From NCBI GenBank assembly GCA_009772935.1, contig WOUR01000020.1, forward strand, positions 1 through 64,000: a stretch of DNA of 64,000 bases, given 5' to 3'. The notes under the pieces were generated by a model that had not been told where the DNA came from, made no database searches, and was given only the letters and a program-made list of their open reading frames with translations. How positions within the stretch are numbered: the first letter of the stretch is position 1; each line of letters begins with the position of its first letter. The DNA is from Rhodospirillaceae bacterium (GTDB lineage Bacteria; Pseudomonadota; Alphaproteobacteria; Reyranellales; Reyranellaceae). Positions 28,999 through 37,480 of the stretch are shown here, piece by piece. The translations under genes and the position numbers were made by a program.

Positions 28999-31707
28999 TT
29001 ACGGACGCTGCGTCGGTCCACCGCTCTTCGCTGTTTCCGCCTCCGTAAGCGCCTTCCTGACGACGCGCGCAAGCTCGGCCTTGCGGAACGGCTTGGACAG
29101 CAGAATCTGCCCGGGCGGGGACAGTCCGGTCGCCGCGATCGTACCCTCCGGATAGCCCGACATCAGCACGACCGGCAAGCCGGGGCACAAACGCCTCGCT
29201 TCGTCGGCGAGGATGTCGCCGCTGACGGGCCCGGGCATGACGACGTCCGTCAGCAGAAGATCGAAGGCATCGACGTCGCGGCGCAGGATCGACAGCGCCT
29301 CGGAGCCACTGCCGGCCTCGGTCACATGGTAGCCCAAGCTTTCGAGTTGGGAGACGACGAGTACGCGAACCGAGGCCTCGTCCTCCACCACGAGGATACG
29401 CTCGGAACCACCCGGGAGGTCCTCGCTGCCGCCCCCCGGCTTTGCCTGCATCTCCTTCTGGTCGGCGACCGGAAACAACAGGCGCACCGTCGTGCCGTGA
29501 CCGGCGGCCGGCGCCGGCACGCTCTCGATCTCGATCAGCCCCTTAGACTGCTTCACGAAGCCGTAGACCATGCTCAACCCGAGGCCCGACCCGCGCCCGG
29601 CCTCCTTGGTCGTGAAGAAGGGTTCGAAGACCCGCTCCCGGACCTCCGGGGTCATACCCGTGCCGGTGTCGCTGACCGAAAGCACAACGTATTCGGCCTC
29701 GCTCCCGTCAGCCGAGGTCCGCGTCTCGCGCCGCGTCGCGACCGTGAGGGTGCCCCCGGCCGGCATCGCGTCTCGCCCGTTCAGGCAGATGTTCAGGAAG
29801 GCGGTTTCGAGCTGGGATCGGTCCGTGAAGATGCCCGGCAATCCGGGTTCCAGCATAGTCTCGAAGGCGACATGCTCGCCGAGCGTCCGTGCCAGCAGTT
29901 CGGAGGTCGTGGTCACCAGGCCGGCGATGTCGAATCGTTCGGGCCGCAGCGTCTGCCGGCGCGAGAAGGCGAGCAGTTGATGCGTCAGCTTGGCGGCACG
30001 GGCCGCTGCACCGTTGATCCGCTTGAGATGCTCGACGGCGAGATCGAGCGTCGCCCTGCCCTCCTCCATCTCCTCGATGACGGCATCGGCGTTCGCCATG
30101 ATCACCATGAGGATGTTGTTGAAGTCGTGGGCGACGCCGCCCGTCAGCTGGCCGATCGCTTCGAGCTTCTGGGATTGCCGCGCGGCCTCCTCACGGGCCT
30201 TCTGCTCCGTGATGTCCATGCCGCTCCCGACCAGGCGCACTGCGCGACCCTGCGCGTTGCGGATGACCTTTCCTTGCACCGACATGGTTCCGTAGGTTCC
30301 GTCGGCCCGCAGGAGGCGATACTCCTCGCGCCAGTGATTGCCGCCACCGCGGATGACGGCCCGCACCCCCTCCAGCACCTTCGACAGGTCGTCCGGATGG
30401 ATTCGCCTGCGCGAGAGATCGGTGGCATCCTCCGTCTCTTCGGGCTGATAACCGTAAGTTGCCGCGGAGAGGCCGCTGCGCCACACCGTGTTTTCCGCGA
30501 GGTTCAAGTCCCATACGAAATCGGAAGTCATCGAGGCGATGATCCGCGACCGCTCCTCGCTCACCGCCAGCGCGTCCTGCGCTTCCTTGTGCCTCGTGAT
30601 GTCCCGGATGATGGCCGTGTAGTGCGTCAGGCGACCCTGCAGATCCCGGATCGGCGTCAGGCTGACCTCGGCCCAGTACTTCCTTCCATCACGGGCCTGG
30701 TGCAGCAACTGCGCCGTCGTCGGCCTCCCCTCTTCCAACGCATTGAGGAGCTGCGCCGCTGCCGCCGGATCCGTATCGGGGCCGTGCAGCAGTTCGGCCG
30801 GCGTGTGACCCAACGCCTCGGAAGCGGCATAGCCGGTCTGCCGGGTGAAGGCTTCGTTCACGTAGGCGATGCGATGCTTTCGCCGGTCTTCGATTCGATA
30901 TTCGGTGATGACCACCATGTCGTCGAGATGCGAGACCGCGGCTTCGAGGAGGCTGTGATCCCGCTCCGCGGTCAGGTCACGGCCGACGGCGCAGTAGCCC
31001 CCGCCGGCCACGCGGGCGAACCGCATGGCGACGGGCACTTCGTGACCATCGCCGTGCAGCATCGACGTCTCGATCGTATCGGCCGCCACGCCGTCGCGCG
31101 TCAGGATGCGGCCCAGGCGCCCCTCGAAGGCAGCGCGGGCGGCGGGAGCGACCAGCACCGAGACAGGCTTTCCCGACAGCCCGGCCGGGTCGAGGCCGAG
31201 CACGTTCCGGAACTGCGCGCCCGCATCGGTGACGTGACCCGAATCGTCCAGGGCGAGCACGAGGTCGGGCGAGGCGTCGACGATCCGCTGATAGCGGTCG
31301 CGCGCCTGTTCGGCCTCGCGCGCGCTGTTGGCCAGCCGCCTGGCCAGGTCGATGCGGTCCGATTCGGCCGCCGGAAGCCAGCGCCAGAGGACCAGGAAGA
31401 GGATGAGGCCGCCAGCAAGCAGGTTCACCAGCCTCGGCAGTACGACGAGCGTGGGCGCTTCGAGCAGCACCTTGAATTGTGAGGGCAGGACGCCGTAGAC
31501 GGCGTTCCAGTACGCGCCGAAATAGGCGTTCTCGAACAGCGTGCGGAACGCGTCGATCGACAGCACGACCACGAGCACGAAGAAAAGCCTGTTGACGTCG
31601 GGGGGCCGCCGCAAGCGGGCGAGCAGCACGCCCAGCACGACAGCCCAGAGCACCACGCCGATGCCGTAGGTGGCGGGTACGACGAACCTCTCGAGCCCAT
31701 GCAGCAT
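28999..31707 (-). CDS. Multi-PAS hybrid sensor histidine kinase with C-terminal receiver
   Basis: N-terminal TMs, PAS repeats, GGVAHDFNNILMVIMANADAV, GSGLGLSMVYGFVKQSKGLIEIES, receiver ILVVEDEASVRVLVVSQLESLGYHVTEAG...LLLTDVVMPGPVSG. Confidence 0.91.
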   Translation of the reverse strand: MLHGLERFVVPATYGIGVVLWAVVLGVLLARLRRPPDVNRLFFVLVVVLSIDAFRTLFENAYFGAYWNAVYGVLPSQFKVLLEAPTLVVLPRLVNLLAGGLILFLVLWRWLPAAESDRIDLARRLANSAREAEQARDRYQRIVDASPDLVLALDDSGHVTDAGAQFRNVLGLDPAGLSGKPVSVLVAPAARAAFEGRLGRILTRDGVAADTIETSMLHGDGHEVPVAMRFARVAGGGYCAVGRDLTAERDHSLLEAAVSHLDDMVVITEYRIEDRRKHRIAYVNEAFTRQTGYAASEALGHTPAELLHGPDTDPAAAAQLLNALEEGRPTTAQLLHQARDGRKYWAEVSLTPIRDLQGRLTHYTAIIRDITRHKEAQDALAVSEERSRIIASMTSDFVWDLNLAENTVWRSGLSAATYGYQPEETEDATDLSRRRIHPDDLSKVLEGVRAVIRGGGNHWREEYRLLRADGTYGTMSVQGKVIRNAQGRAVRLVGSGMDITEQKAREEAARQSQKLEAIGQLTGGVAHDFNNILMVIMANADAVIEEMEEGRATLDLAVEHLKRINGAAARAAKLTHQLLAFSRRQTLRPERFDIAGLVTTTSELLARTLGEHVAFETMLEPGLPGIFTDRSQLETAFLNICLNGRDAMPAGGTLTVATRRETRTSADGSEAEYVVLSVSDTGTGMTPEVRERVFEPFFTTKEAGRGSGLGLSMVYGFVKQSKGLIEIESVPAPAAGHGTTVRLLFPVADQKEMQAKPGGGSEDLPGGSERILVVEDEASVRVLVVSQLESLGYHVTEAGSGSEALSILRRDVDAFDLLLTDVVMPGPVSGDILADEARRLCPGLPVVLMSGYPEGTIAATGLSPPGQILLSKPFRKAELARVVRKALTEAETAKSGGPTQRP

Positions 31708-31900
31708 GGGGGCCTCCCGGCCTATTGGTTCATTGATTACCGCCGATAGTACAAGGTCCCGCGCAACAAAGCGCGCGGCAAATGAAAATAGAACCGTCGC
31801 TGTACATGACGGGGCAATTCCCGCAACCACGATGCTGCAGGTCTTGCTCGCGGGTTCGTCCACAGCGGAGCAGCTACCCGCCTCGATATCCGTCCCTTTC

Positions 31901-31933
31901 GACGCCGCCTTCTGCAGGCTGAAGGGCGGCGTC
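31901..31933 (-). terminator. Stem-loop downstream of homospermidine synthase
   Basis: gacgccgcc...ggcggcgtc with ttc/gaa extension. Confidence 0.45.
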
Positions 31934-31968
31934 GGCGAGCACGGCTCCCTTGTATTTCCGAGCCCTTG

Positions 31969-33411
31969 TCAGACCACCCGGAAGTTCCTGAACTGCCAGG
32001 GGTCGGACTTGTCGAGATCCTCGGGGAAGAGTTCGCCGCGGCCCTGCAGCGGGGTCCAGTCGCTGTACTTGCCGACGACCGGGCCGAGATAGGGCATGCA
32101 GATCTCGAGGTTGCGCTGGAAGTCCATCTCGTCGGCCTCGACGATGCCCTCGTTCGGGTTCTCCAGCGCCCAGACGATGCCGGAGAGCACCGGCGCCACG
32201 ACCTGGATCGAGGTCGCGTTGTTGTAGGGCGCGAGCTTGCGCGCCTCGTGGATGTCGATCTGCGAGCCGTACCAGTAGGCGCCCTTCTTGTGGCCCATCA
32301 GCAACACGCCGAGTTCGTCGCGGCCCGAGGTGACCTCGTCGACGATCAGGCGCTGGCGCTTCTGCTGCTTCAGATTCTTACCCGCCAGTTCGTGCATCGA
32401 CATGATCGCCTGGTCGCACGGGTGATAGGCATAGTGCACCGTCGGGCGATAGACGGCCTTCTTGCCGTCATGCACCGTCAGGTAGTCGGCGATCGAGATC
32501 GATTCGTTGTGGGTGATGATGTAGCCGTGGAAAGGTCCCTCGATCGGCGTCCAGGTGCGCACCTGGGTGAGCAGGCCCGGACGATTGAGGTAGATCGCGG
32601 CGTCGCAGCCGAAGGTGTGGCGCTTGCCGTCGGGCGGGAGCGCCTTCTCGTGCGTGCCCCAGCCCATCTCGGCTGGCTGTCCGCCCTCGGAGACGAAGCC
32701 GTCGATTGACCAGGTGTTGACGAACTCGCCCACCTCCTTCGGCTTGGGAGAGACCTGCGTGTCGCGCTCGGCGATGTGGATCACCTTCACGCCCAGGCGC
32801 TGGGCGAGCTTGCCCCAGCCCTCGCGCGTGGCAGGCACAGCCGTCTTCACGCCGGTGTCGCGCGCGACGTTCATCAGGGCCTGCTTGGTGAAGTGCGAGA
32901 CGAGGCCCGGATTGGCGCCATGGGCGACCACCGCCGTCGTCCCGCCCTTGTGGCGGGACTTGAGCTTCATCATCGTGTCGCGCAGCGCGTAGTTCGAGCG
33001 ACGCGAGACCGACAGGTTGGGATCGGAATAGCCGCCCGGCCAGGGCTCGATGCAGGTGTCGAGGTAGAGCACGCCCTTCTTCTGGCAGAGCTCGATCAGT
33101 GCGGTCGACGCAACCTCGACCGAGAGGTTGACCAGGAAGTCGCCCTGGCCCAGCCGGTTGTCGAGGGTCGACCGGAGGTTTGATTCGGTCAGCCGCTTCT
33201 CGACGAATTCGACGCCGAAGCGCTCGGCCTCGTCCTCGCCGCCGCGCATGTCGTCGGTGATGATGGTGATCTGCTCGGGCTTGATGCCGATGTGGCGGAG
33301 GATCAGAGGCAGCACGCCCTGACCGATCGAGCCGAAGCCCACCATGACCATGCGGCCATGGAAATCGAGGTACTTCTTCGTCGAGGGCTTGCGTGCAGTC
33401 TTCTTCGCCAT
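31969..33411 (-). CDS. hss: Homospermidine synthase
   Basis: 480 aa; MVMVGFGSIGQGVLPLILRHIGIKPEQITIITDD, VLYLDTCIEPWPGGY, AHGANPGLVSHFTKQAL characteristic of bacterial homospermidine synthase. Confidence 0.92.
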   Translation of the reverse strand: MAKKTARKPSTKKYLDFHGRMVMVGFGSIGQGVLPLILRHIGIKPEQITIITDDMRGGEDEAERFGVEFVEKRLTESNLRSTLDNRLGQGDFLVNLSVEVASTALIELCQKKGVLYLDTCIEPWPGGYSDPNLSVSRRSNYALRDTMMKLKSRHKGGTTAVVAHGANPGLVSHFTKQALMNVARDTGVKTAVPATREGWGKLAQRLGVKVIHIAERDTQVSPKPKEVGEFVNTWSIDGFVSEGGQPAEMGWGTHEKALPPDGKRHTFGCDAAIYLNRPGLLTQVRTWTPIEGPFHGYIITHNESISIADYLTVHDGKKAVYRPTVHYAYHPCDQAIMSMHELAGKNLKQQKRQRLIVDEVTSGRDELGVLLMGHKKGAYWYGSQIDIHEARKLAPYNNATSIQVVAPVLSGIVWALENPNEGIVEADEMDFQRNLEICMPYLGPVVGKYSDWTPLQGRGELFPEDLDKSDPWQFRNFRVV

Positions 33412-33442
33412 GTCAGCGTCCCCGTTCCTTCATTCAGCAGCC

Positions 33443-33479
33443 AGTAAAAACAGCAACGGGGCCTTTCTCAAGGCCCCGT
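33443..33479 (-). terminator. Rho-independent terminator after ornithine decarboxylase
   Basis: Minus strand ACGGGGCCTTGAGAAAGGCCCCGT, 10-bp perfect stem (33456-33479), then TGCTGTTTTTA. Confidence 0.8.
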
Positions 33480-33506
33480 CGTTCCGTACGCCCGAATTGT
33501 GTCAGT

Positions 33507-34637
33507 TCAGATGCAGACCGCCTTGAGCGGCGCGAAGCCATTGAACGCGACCGAGGAGTAGGTCGTCGTGTAGGCGCCGGTCGAGAGAATCTCGACCTTG
33601 TCGCCCGGCTTCAGGGACAGAGGCATTTTGTACTCCGTCTTTTCATAGAGGATGTCGGCGGAGTCGCAGGTCGGGCCGGCGAGCACCACCGGACCCATGC
33701 GCGTGCCCTCGCCGGGCGTACGCAGGCGGTACTTGATGCTCTCGTCCATCGTCTCGGCCAGGCCGGAGAACTTGCCGATGTCGAGGTAGACCCAGCGCTT
33801 GCGGTCGCCCGACGCCTTGCGCGAGACCAGCACGACCTCGCTCTGGATCACGCCGGCGTCGCCCACCATCGAACGGCCCGGCTCGAGGATGACCTCGGGC
33901 ATGCGGTTGCCGAAGTGGCGCACCAGCGCGCGGGTGACGGCCTCGCAATAGGCCTCGAGGCCGCTCACCTCGGCGCGGTAGCGCGCCGGGAAGCCGCCGC
34001 CCAGGTTGACCATGCGCAGGTCCACGCCGGCCTCGGCCAGCGCGAAGAACATCTGCGAGACCTGGCCCAGTGCCTTGTCCCACTGGTCGAGATCGGTCTG
34101 CTGGCTTCCGACATGGAAGGAGATCCCGTAGGCGTCGAGGCCCCAGTCCTGCGCCTTGCGCAGCAGGTCCTTGGCCATCTCGGGCGCGCAGCCGAACTTC
34201 TTGCTGAGCGGCCATTCGGCGCCGCCGCAATCGACCAGCACGCGGCAGAACACGCGGGCGCCCGGCGCCACGCGGGCGAGCTTCTGCAGCTCCGCCTCGC
34301 TGTCGAAGGCGAACAGGCGCACGCCCTGCTGATAGGCCCAGGCGATGTCCTTTTCCTTCTTGATCGTGTTGCCGAAGGAGACGCGGTCCATCGAGACGCC
34401 GGTCGCCTGGATCATCTCGATCTCGCCGCGGCTCGCGGTGTCGAACTTGGACCCTGCCGACGCCAGACGAGCCAGCACCTGTGCGGCCGGGTTGGCCTTC
34501 ACGGCGTAGAAAATGTGCGCCGTCGGCAGCAGCTCGCGCATGCGCCGGAAGTTGCTCTCGACCACGTCGAGGTCGATCACCAGGCACGGCGTCTCGGGCT
34601 GCTGCTCGCGGAGGTAACGGAAAATACGCTCGGTCAT
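33507..34637 (-). CDS. Ornithine/lysine decarboxylase, PLP-dependent fold type III
   Basis: HIFYAVKANPAAQVLARLASAGSKFDTASRGEI, ISFHVGSQQTD, RMVNLGGGFPARY, LAGPTCDSADILYE; adjacent to hss. Confidence 0.9.
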   Translation of the reverse strand: MTERIFRYLREQQPETPCLVIDLDVVESNFRRMRELLPTAHIFYAVKANPAAQVLARLASAGSKFDTASRGEIEMIQATGVSMDRVSFGNTIKKEKDIAWAYQQGVRLFAFDSEAELQKLARVAPGARVFCRVLVDCGGAEWPLSKKFGCAPEMAKDLLRKAQDWGLDAYGISFHVGSQQTDLDQWDKALGQVSQMFFALAEAGVDLRMVNLGGGFPARYRAEVSGLEAYCEAVTRALVRHFGNRMPEVILEPGRSMVGDAGVIQSEVVLVSRKASGDRKRWVYLDIGKFSGLAETMDESIKYRLRTPGEGTRMGPVVLAGPTCDSADILYEKTEYKMPLSLKPGDKVEILSTGAYTTTYSSVAFNGFAPLKAVCI

Positions 34638-34697
34638 CGCTGGGGGGTTCCCCGTAGGATAGTCAGTCTGTCGGAAGAGATCGAACGACGACGTACG

Positions 34698-34713
34698 GCG
34701 CCAAGCGTGGCGC
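34698..34713 (-). promoter_or_regulatory. Perfect hairpin in the ODC leader just after the uORF stop
   Basis: gcgcca-agcg-tggcgc (+ strand), between uORF stop (34720) and ODC start (34637). Confidence 0.5.
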
Positions 34714-34719
34714 GATACG

Positions 34720-34839
34720 TCAGCCGATACTCGACTGAGCTAAGATCCGTTTGTGCGGCTGAGCGAGGAAGGAGGCCCGAACGAGGGTCGGGCAAAGGAC
34801 ATAATAGCGGGGTACGCGCCCCGCGCGGTAAGCAACCAT
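34720..34839 (-). CDS. Upstream leader ORF (39 aa) in the ornithine decarboxylase 5' region
   Basis: ATG preceded by GGAAGGAGCTTCTAG; MVAYRAGRVPRYYVLCPTLVRASFLAQPHKRILAQSSIG*; below the size cutoff of the supplied track. Confidence 0.55.
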   Translation of the reverse strand: MVAYRAGRVPRYYVLCPTLVRASFLAQPHKRILAQSSIG

Positions 34840-35062
34840 CTAGAAGCTCCTTCCCGGACCCGGCCCTCATCGCCCGAAAGCAAATTGGCCGGCACTGCCA
34901 AAAAGAACACTTTCCGTCGTTGCGTAACCACAGAGGGCCAGCGGCACGTGCGTTGGGCGTCTTGTATGGGTGCTATCTACAACTAATCGACATGGTTACA
35001 AGCGGAATCTGTCCCGCCTCGACAATTTCGACCGCTCATGACGCCGGCACGACAGGCTCGCG

Positions 35063-36325
35063 TCAGACGCGCGGCACCGACGCCCCCGGAAGCTTGATCG
35101 ACGCGGCCAGCACGGTGAGCGGGACCAGCATCACGACGGAGCCGATGAGCGCGGTGCGGACGTCGAAGTAGTTGGCGATCTTCCCCCACAGCAGCGCGCC
35201 CAGCACCATGGCGCCGAAGAACACCATCTGATGGACCGCCATACCGCGCGCGCGCATGTAGTTGGGCAGGATCATCTGCACCGAGGCGCCATTGTTGGCG
35301 ATCACGGTGATCCAGCAGGCGCCGTTGATCGCGACGACGACACCGACCACGATCGGCGTCATGGCGAGCGCCGCGACCAGGGTGGCGGCCGCCGAAACAC
35401 CCATCGCCCAGATGTTGGCGCGATCGGGACCGAGCAGCCGGTTCACCGTCGGCAGCGCGAAGGCCGCTACGACGGCACCGGTGCCGAACACGCCGTAGAG
35501 GATGCCGAAGGTAAACTCGTCGAGGCCCAGTTCGAAGCGGCCGATCACCGGCAGCAGGGTCCCCATGGCGATCCCCGGCACGAAGAAGCAGAGGCCGCGG
35601 GCGAAGATCGCACGGAGTTCGGCCGATCCGCGGACGAAGGCAATGCCCGCGCGCGCTGCCTCGCCCAGGGTCTCGCGGCGCTGGGCGGCGCGCGCCTCGA
35701 CCGGCCGCTTCCAGGCCCGCATGGCCAGGATGACGCCGACATAGGTGAAGGCATTGACGGCGAAGAGCAGGAAGACGCCGACCAGGCCGAGCAGCAGCTG
35801 GCCGATGACCGGGCCTATGGTGCGGGCGAGGTTGAAGCCGGCGCTGTTCAGGGCGATGGCCGGTCTCAGCTGCGGGCCGCTGACGATCTCGGGCACCACG
35901 GCGTGCCAGGCCGGCGCATTCATGGCATTGCCCAGCCCCATGCAGAAGGACAGCGCCAGCAGGTTCCAGTGGTTGAGCTGCCCGAGGAAGGCCAGCACCG
36001 CCAGGGTGGCGGCCACGGCCATCATCCAGACCTGACAGCCGATGATGTAGCGGCGGCGGTCGAACCGGTCGGCCAGGATGCCGGCGAAGAAGCAGAACAG
36101 GAACATCGGCAGGGTGCCGGCAGCGGCCAGCAGGGCCACGAAAATCGGCTCCTGGGTCAGGCTGGTCATTTCCCAGGCGGCGCCCGTCGTCTGCATCCAG
36201 CCGCCGACGTTCGACATCAGGTTGGCGATCCACATCGCCAGGAACGACCGGTTGGCGAGCGGTGCGAAGGCGGACGGCGGCTTCGGCGGCCGCGCGGGCG
36301 CCGGCCCGGGTGACGTCGGCTTCAC
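35063..36325 (-). CDS. MFS transporter (EntS-like)
   Basis: SFLAMWIANLMSNVGGWMQTTGAAWEMTSLTQEPIFVALLAAAGTLPMFLFCFFAGILADRFDRRR; ATG overlaps stop of 36322 gene. Confidence 0.88.
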   Translation of the reverse strand: MKPTSPGPAPARPPKPPSAFAPLANRSFLAMWIANLMSNVGGWMQTTGAAWEMTSLTQEPIFVALLAAAGTLPMFLFCFFAGILADRFDRRRYIIGCQVWMMAVAATLAVLAFLGQLNHWNLLALSFCMGLGNAMNAPAWHAVVPEIVSGPQLRPAIALNSAGFNLARTIGPVIGQLLLGLVGVFLLFAVNAFTYVGVILAMRAWKRPVEARAAQRRETLGEAARAGIAFVRGSAELRAIFARGLCFFVPGIAMGTLLPVIGRFELGLDEFTFGILYGVFGTGAVVAAFALPTVNRLLGPDRANIWAMGVSAAATLVAALAMTPIVVGVVVAINGACWITVIANNGASVQMILPNYMRARGMAVHQMVFFGAMVLGALLWGKIANYFDVRTALIGSVVMLVPLTVLAASIKLPGASVPRV

Positions 36326-37473
36326 CCCTGCAGCACCTTCTCGTAGATGCGGTGGGTCTTGTAGTGCACCCCGCCGACCGAGCGGATGATGTTGTTGGTC
36401 GCCTTGTTGTCCTCGAGGATCCAGCCCAGTTCAGCCGAGGTCTTGCCCAGCCGCTTGCCGTTTGCCCTGAGGGTATCGATGGCGATCATGGCGAGGCCGG
36501 CGCCCAGCAGTGGATGGTTGCGGAACTTCTTCTTCACGCCCATCAGCGGCACCCTCGTGCTGCCGACGCCGGCGATCTTGAGGCGCCACAGCAGCTTGGC
36601 GAGGTTGATGGGTCCCAGCTTGCCGTCGAATTCCGCGACCGCCTCGTAGATGTTGGTGAGCGCCACGATGAAGGCCACGCTCTCGTCATCGACGTCCACG
36701 AACACGGCGAGCTCGGGCACGATCACCGGGCCGAAAGCCTTGGAGGCATGGTCGATCTCGGCCTGGGTGAAGGGCACGAAGCCCCAATTGTCGCTCCAGG
36801 CGTCGTTGAAGATGCCGACCAGGGTGCGTACCTCGGCATCGAACATCTTCATGTTGGCCGTACGCACCTTGACCCGTCCTTCGAGACCGCCGCGCGCCAG
36901 CAGCTTGGCGCCGATCGTCTCGGGTGCGTTCTGGACGTCGTAGTCGTAGGAGAAGACGTCCTTGGCCTTCACATAGCCGCAGGCCTCGACCCTCGGCCCG
37001 GCATAGGGCGGATCGTAGGGCACCAGCAGGACGGGCCGACTGTCGAACCCGTGGACCAGCAGCCCCACCTCCTCGTTCACCGTGAGGCTGAACGGGCCGG
37101 TCACGTGCTTCATGCCCTTGGTCCGCAGCCAGGCCTCGGCTGCAGCGAACAGGGCGGCGAAGATCGCCGGATCGTCCTCGGCGGCCAGGCAGCCGAAATG
37201 GCCGGTACTGTCGTCGTATCGCTCGAGATGGGCACGATCGATCTGGGCCGAGATGCGGCCGACCACCTTGCCGGCCCGTCGCGCCAGGAAGAATCGCACC
37301 TCGACATGCTCGAACAGCGGATTCTTGCCTGGCGTGAAGGCTTCCCGGCGCTCGAGGTCGAGCGGCGCGACGTAGCCCTTGTGGCCGGCATAGAGCCGCT
37401 TGGGCAGCGCGATGAAGGCGTTCAGGTCGGCCTTGGACTCGACCGGTGTGACGATGGTGTCGAACGAAGCCAT
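36322..37473 (-). CDS. GNAT-like acyltransferase, candidate bacterial ceramide synthase (bCerS)
   Basis: 383 aa; N-terminal FIALPKRLYAGHKGYVAPLDLERREAFTPGKNPLFEHVEVRFFLARRAGKVVGRISAQID; located in the spt cluster. Confidence 0.7.
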   Translation of the reverse strand: MASFDTIVTPVESKADLNAFIALPKRLYAGHKGYVAPLDLERREAFTPGKNPLFEHVEVRFFLARRAGKVVGRISAQIDRAHLERYDDSTGHFGCLAAEDDPAIFAALFAAAEAWLRTKGMKHVTGPFSLTVNEEVGLLVHGFDSRPVLLVPYDPPYAGPRVEACGYVKAKDVFSYDYDVQNAPETIGAKLLARGGLEGRVKVRTANMKMFDAEVRTLVGIFNDAWSDNWGFVPFTQAEIDHASKAFGPVIVPELAVFVDVDDESVAFIVALTNIYEAVAEFDGKLGPINLAKLLWRLKIAGVGSTRVPLMGVKKKFRNHPLLGAGLAMIAIDTLRANGKRLGKTSAELGWILEDNKATNNIIRSVGGVHYKTHRIYEKVLQG

Positions 37474-37480
37474 TGACGCC

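Noticed and set aside
29326-31482. 718-aa plus-strand ORF opposite the second hybrid kinase
   Set aside because: Antisense to a clear kinase; no domain motifs
18573-31707. Blue-light LOV photoreceptor in the hybrid kinases
   Set aside because: The conserved photoactive cysteine motif (GxNCRFLQ) is missing; kept only as a LOV-like PAS note
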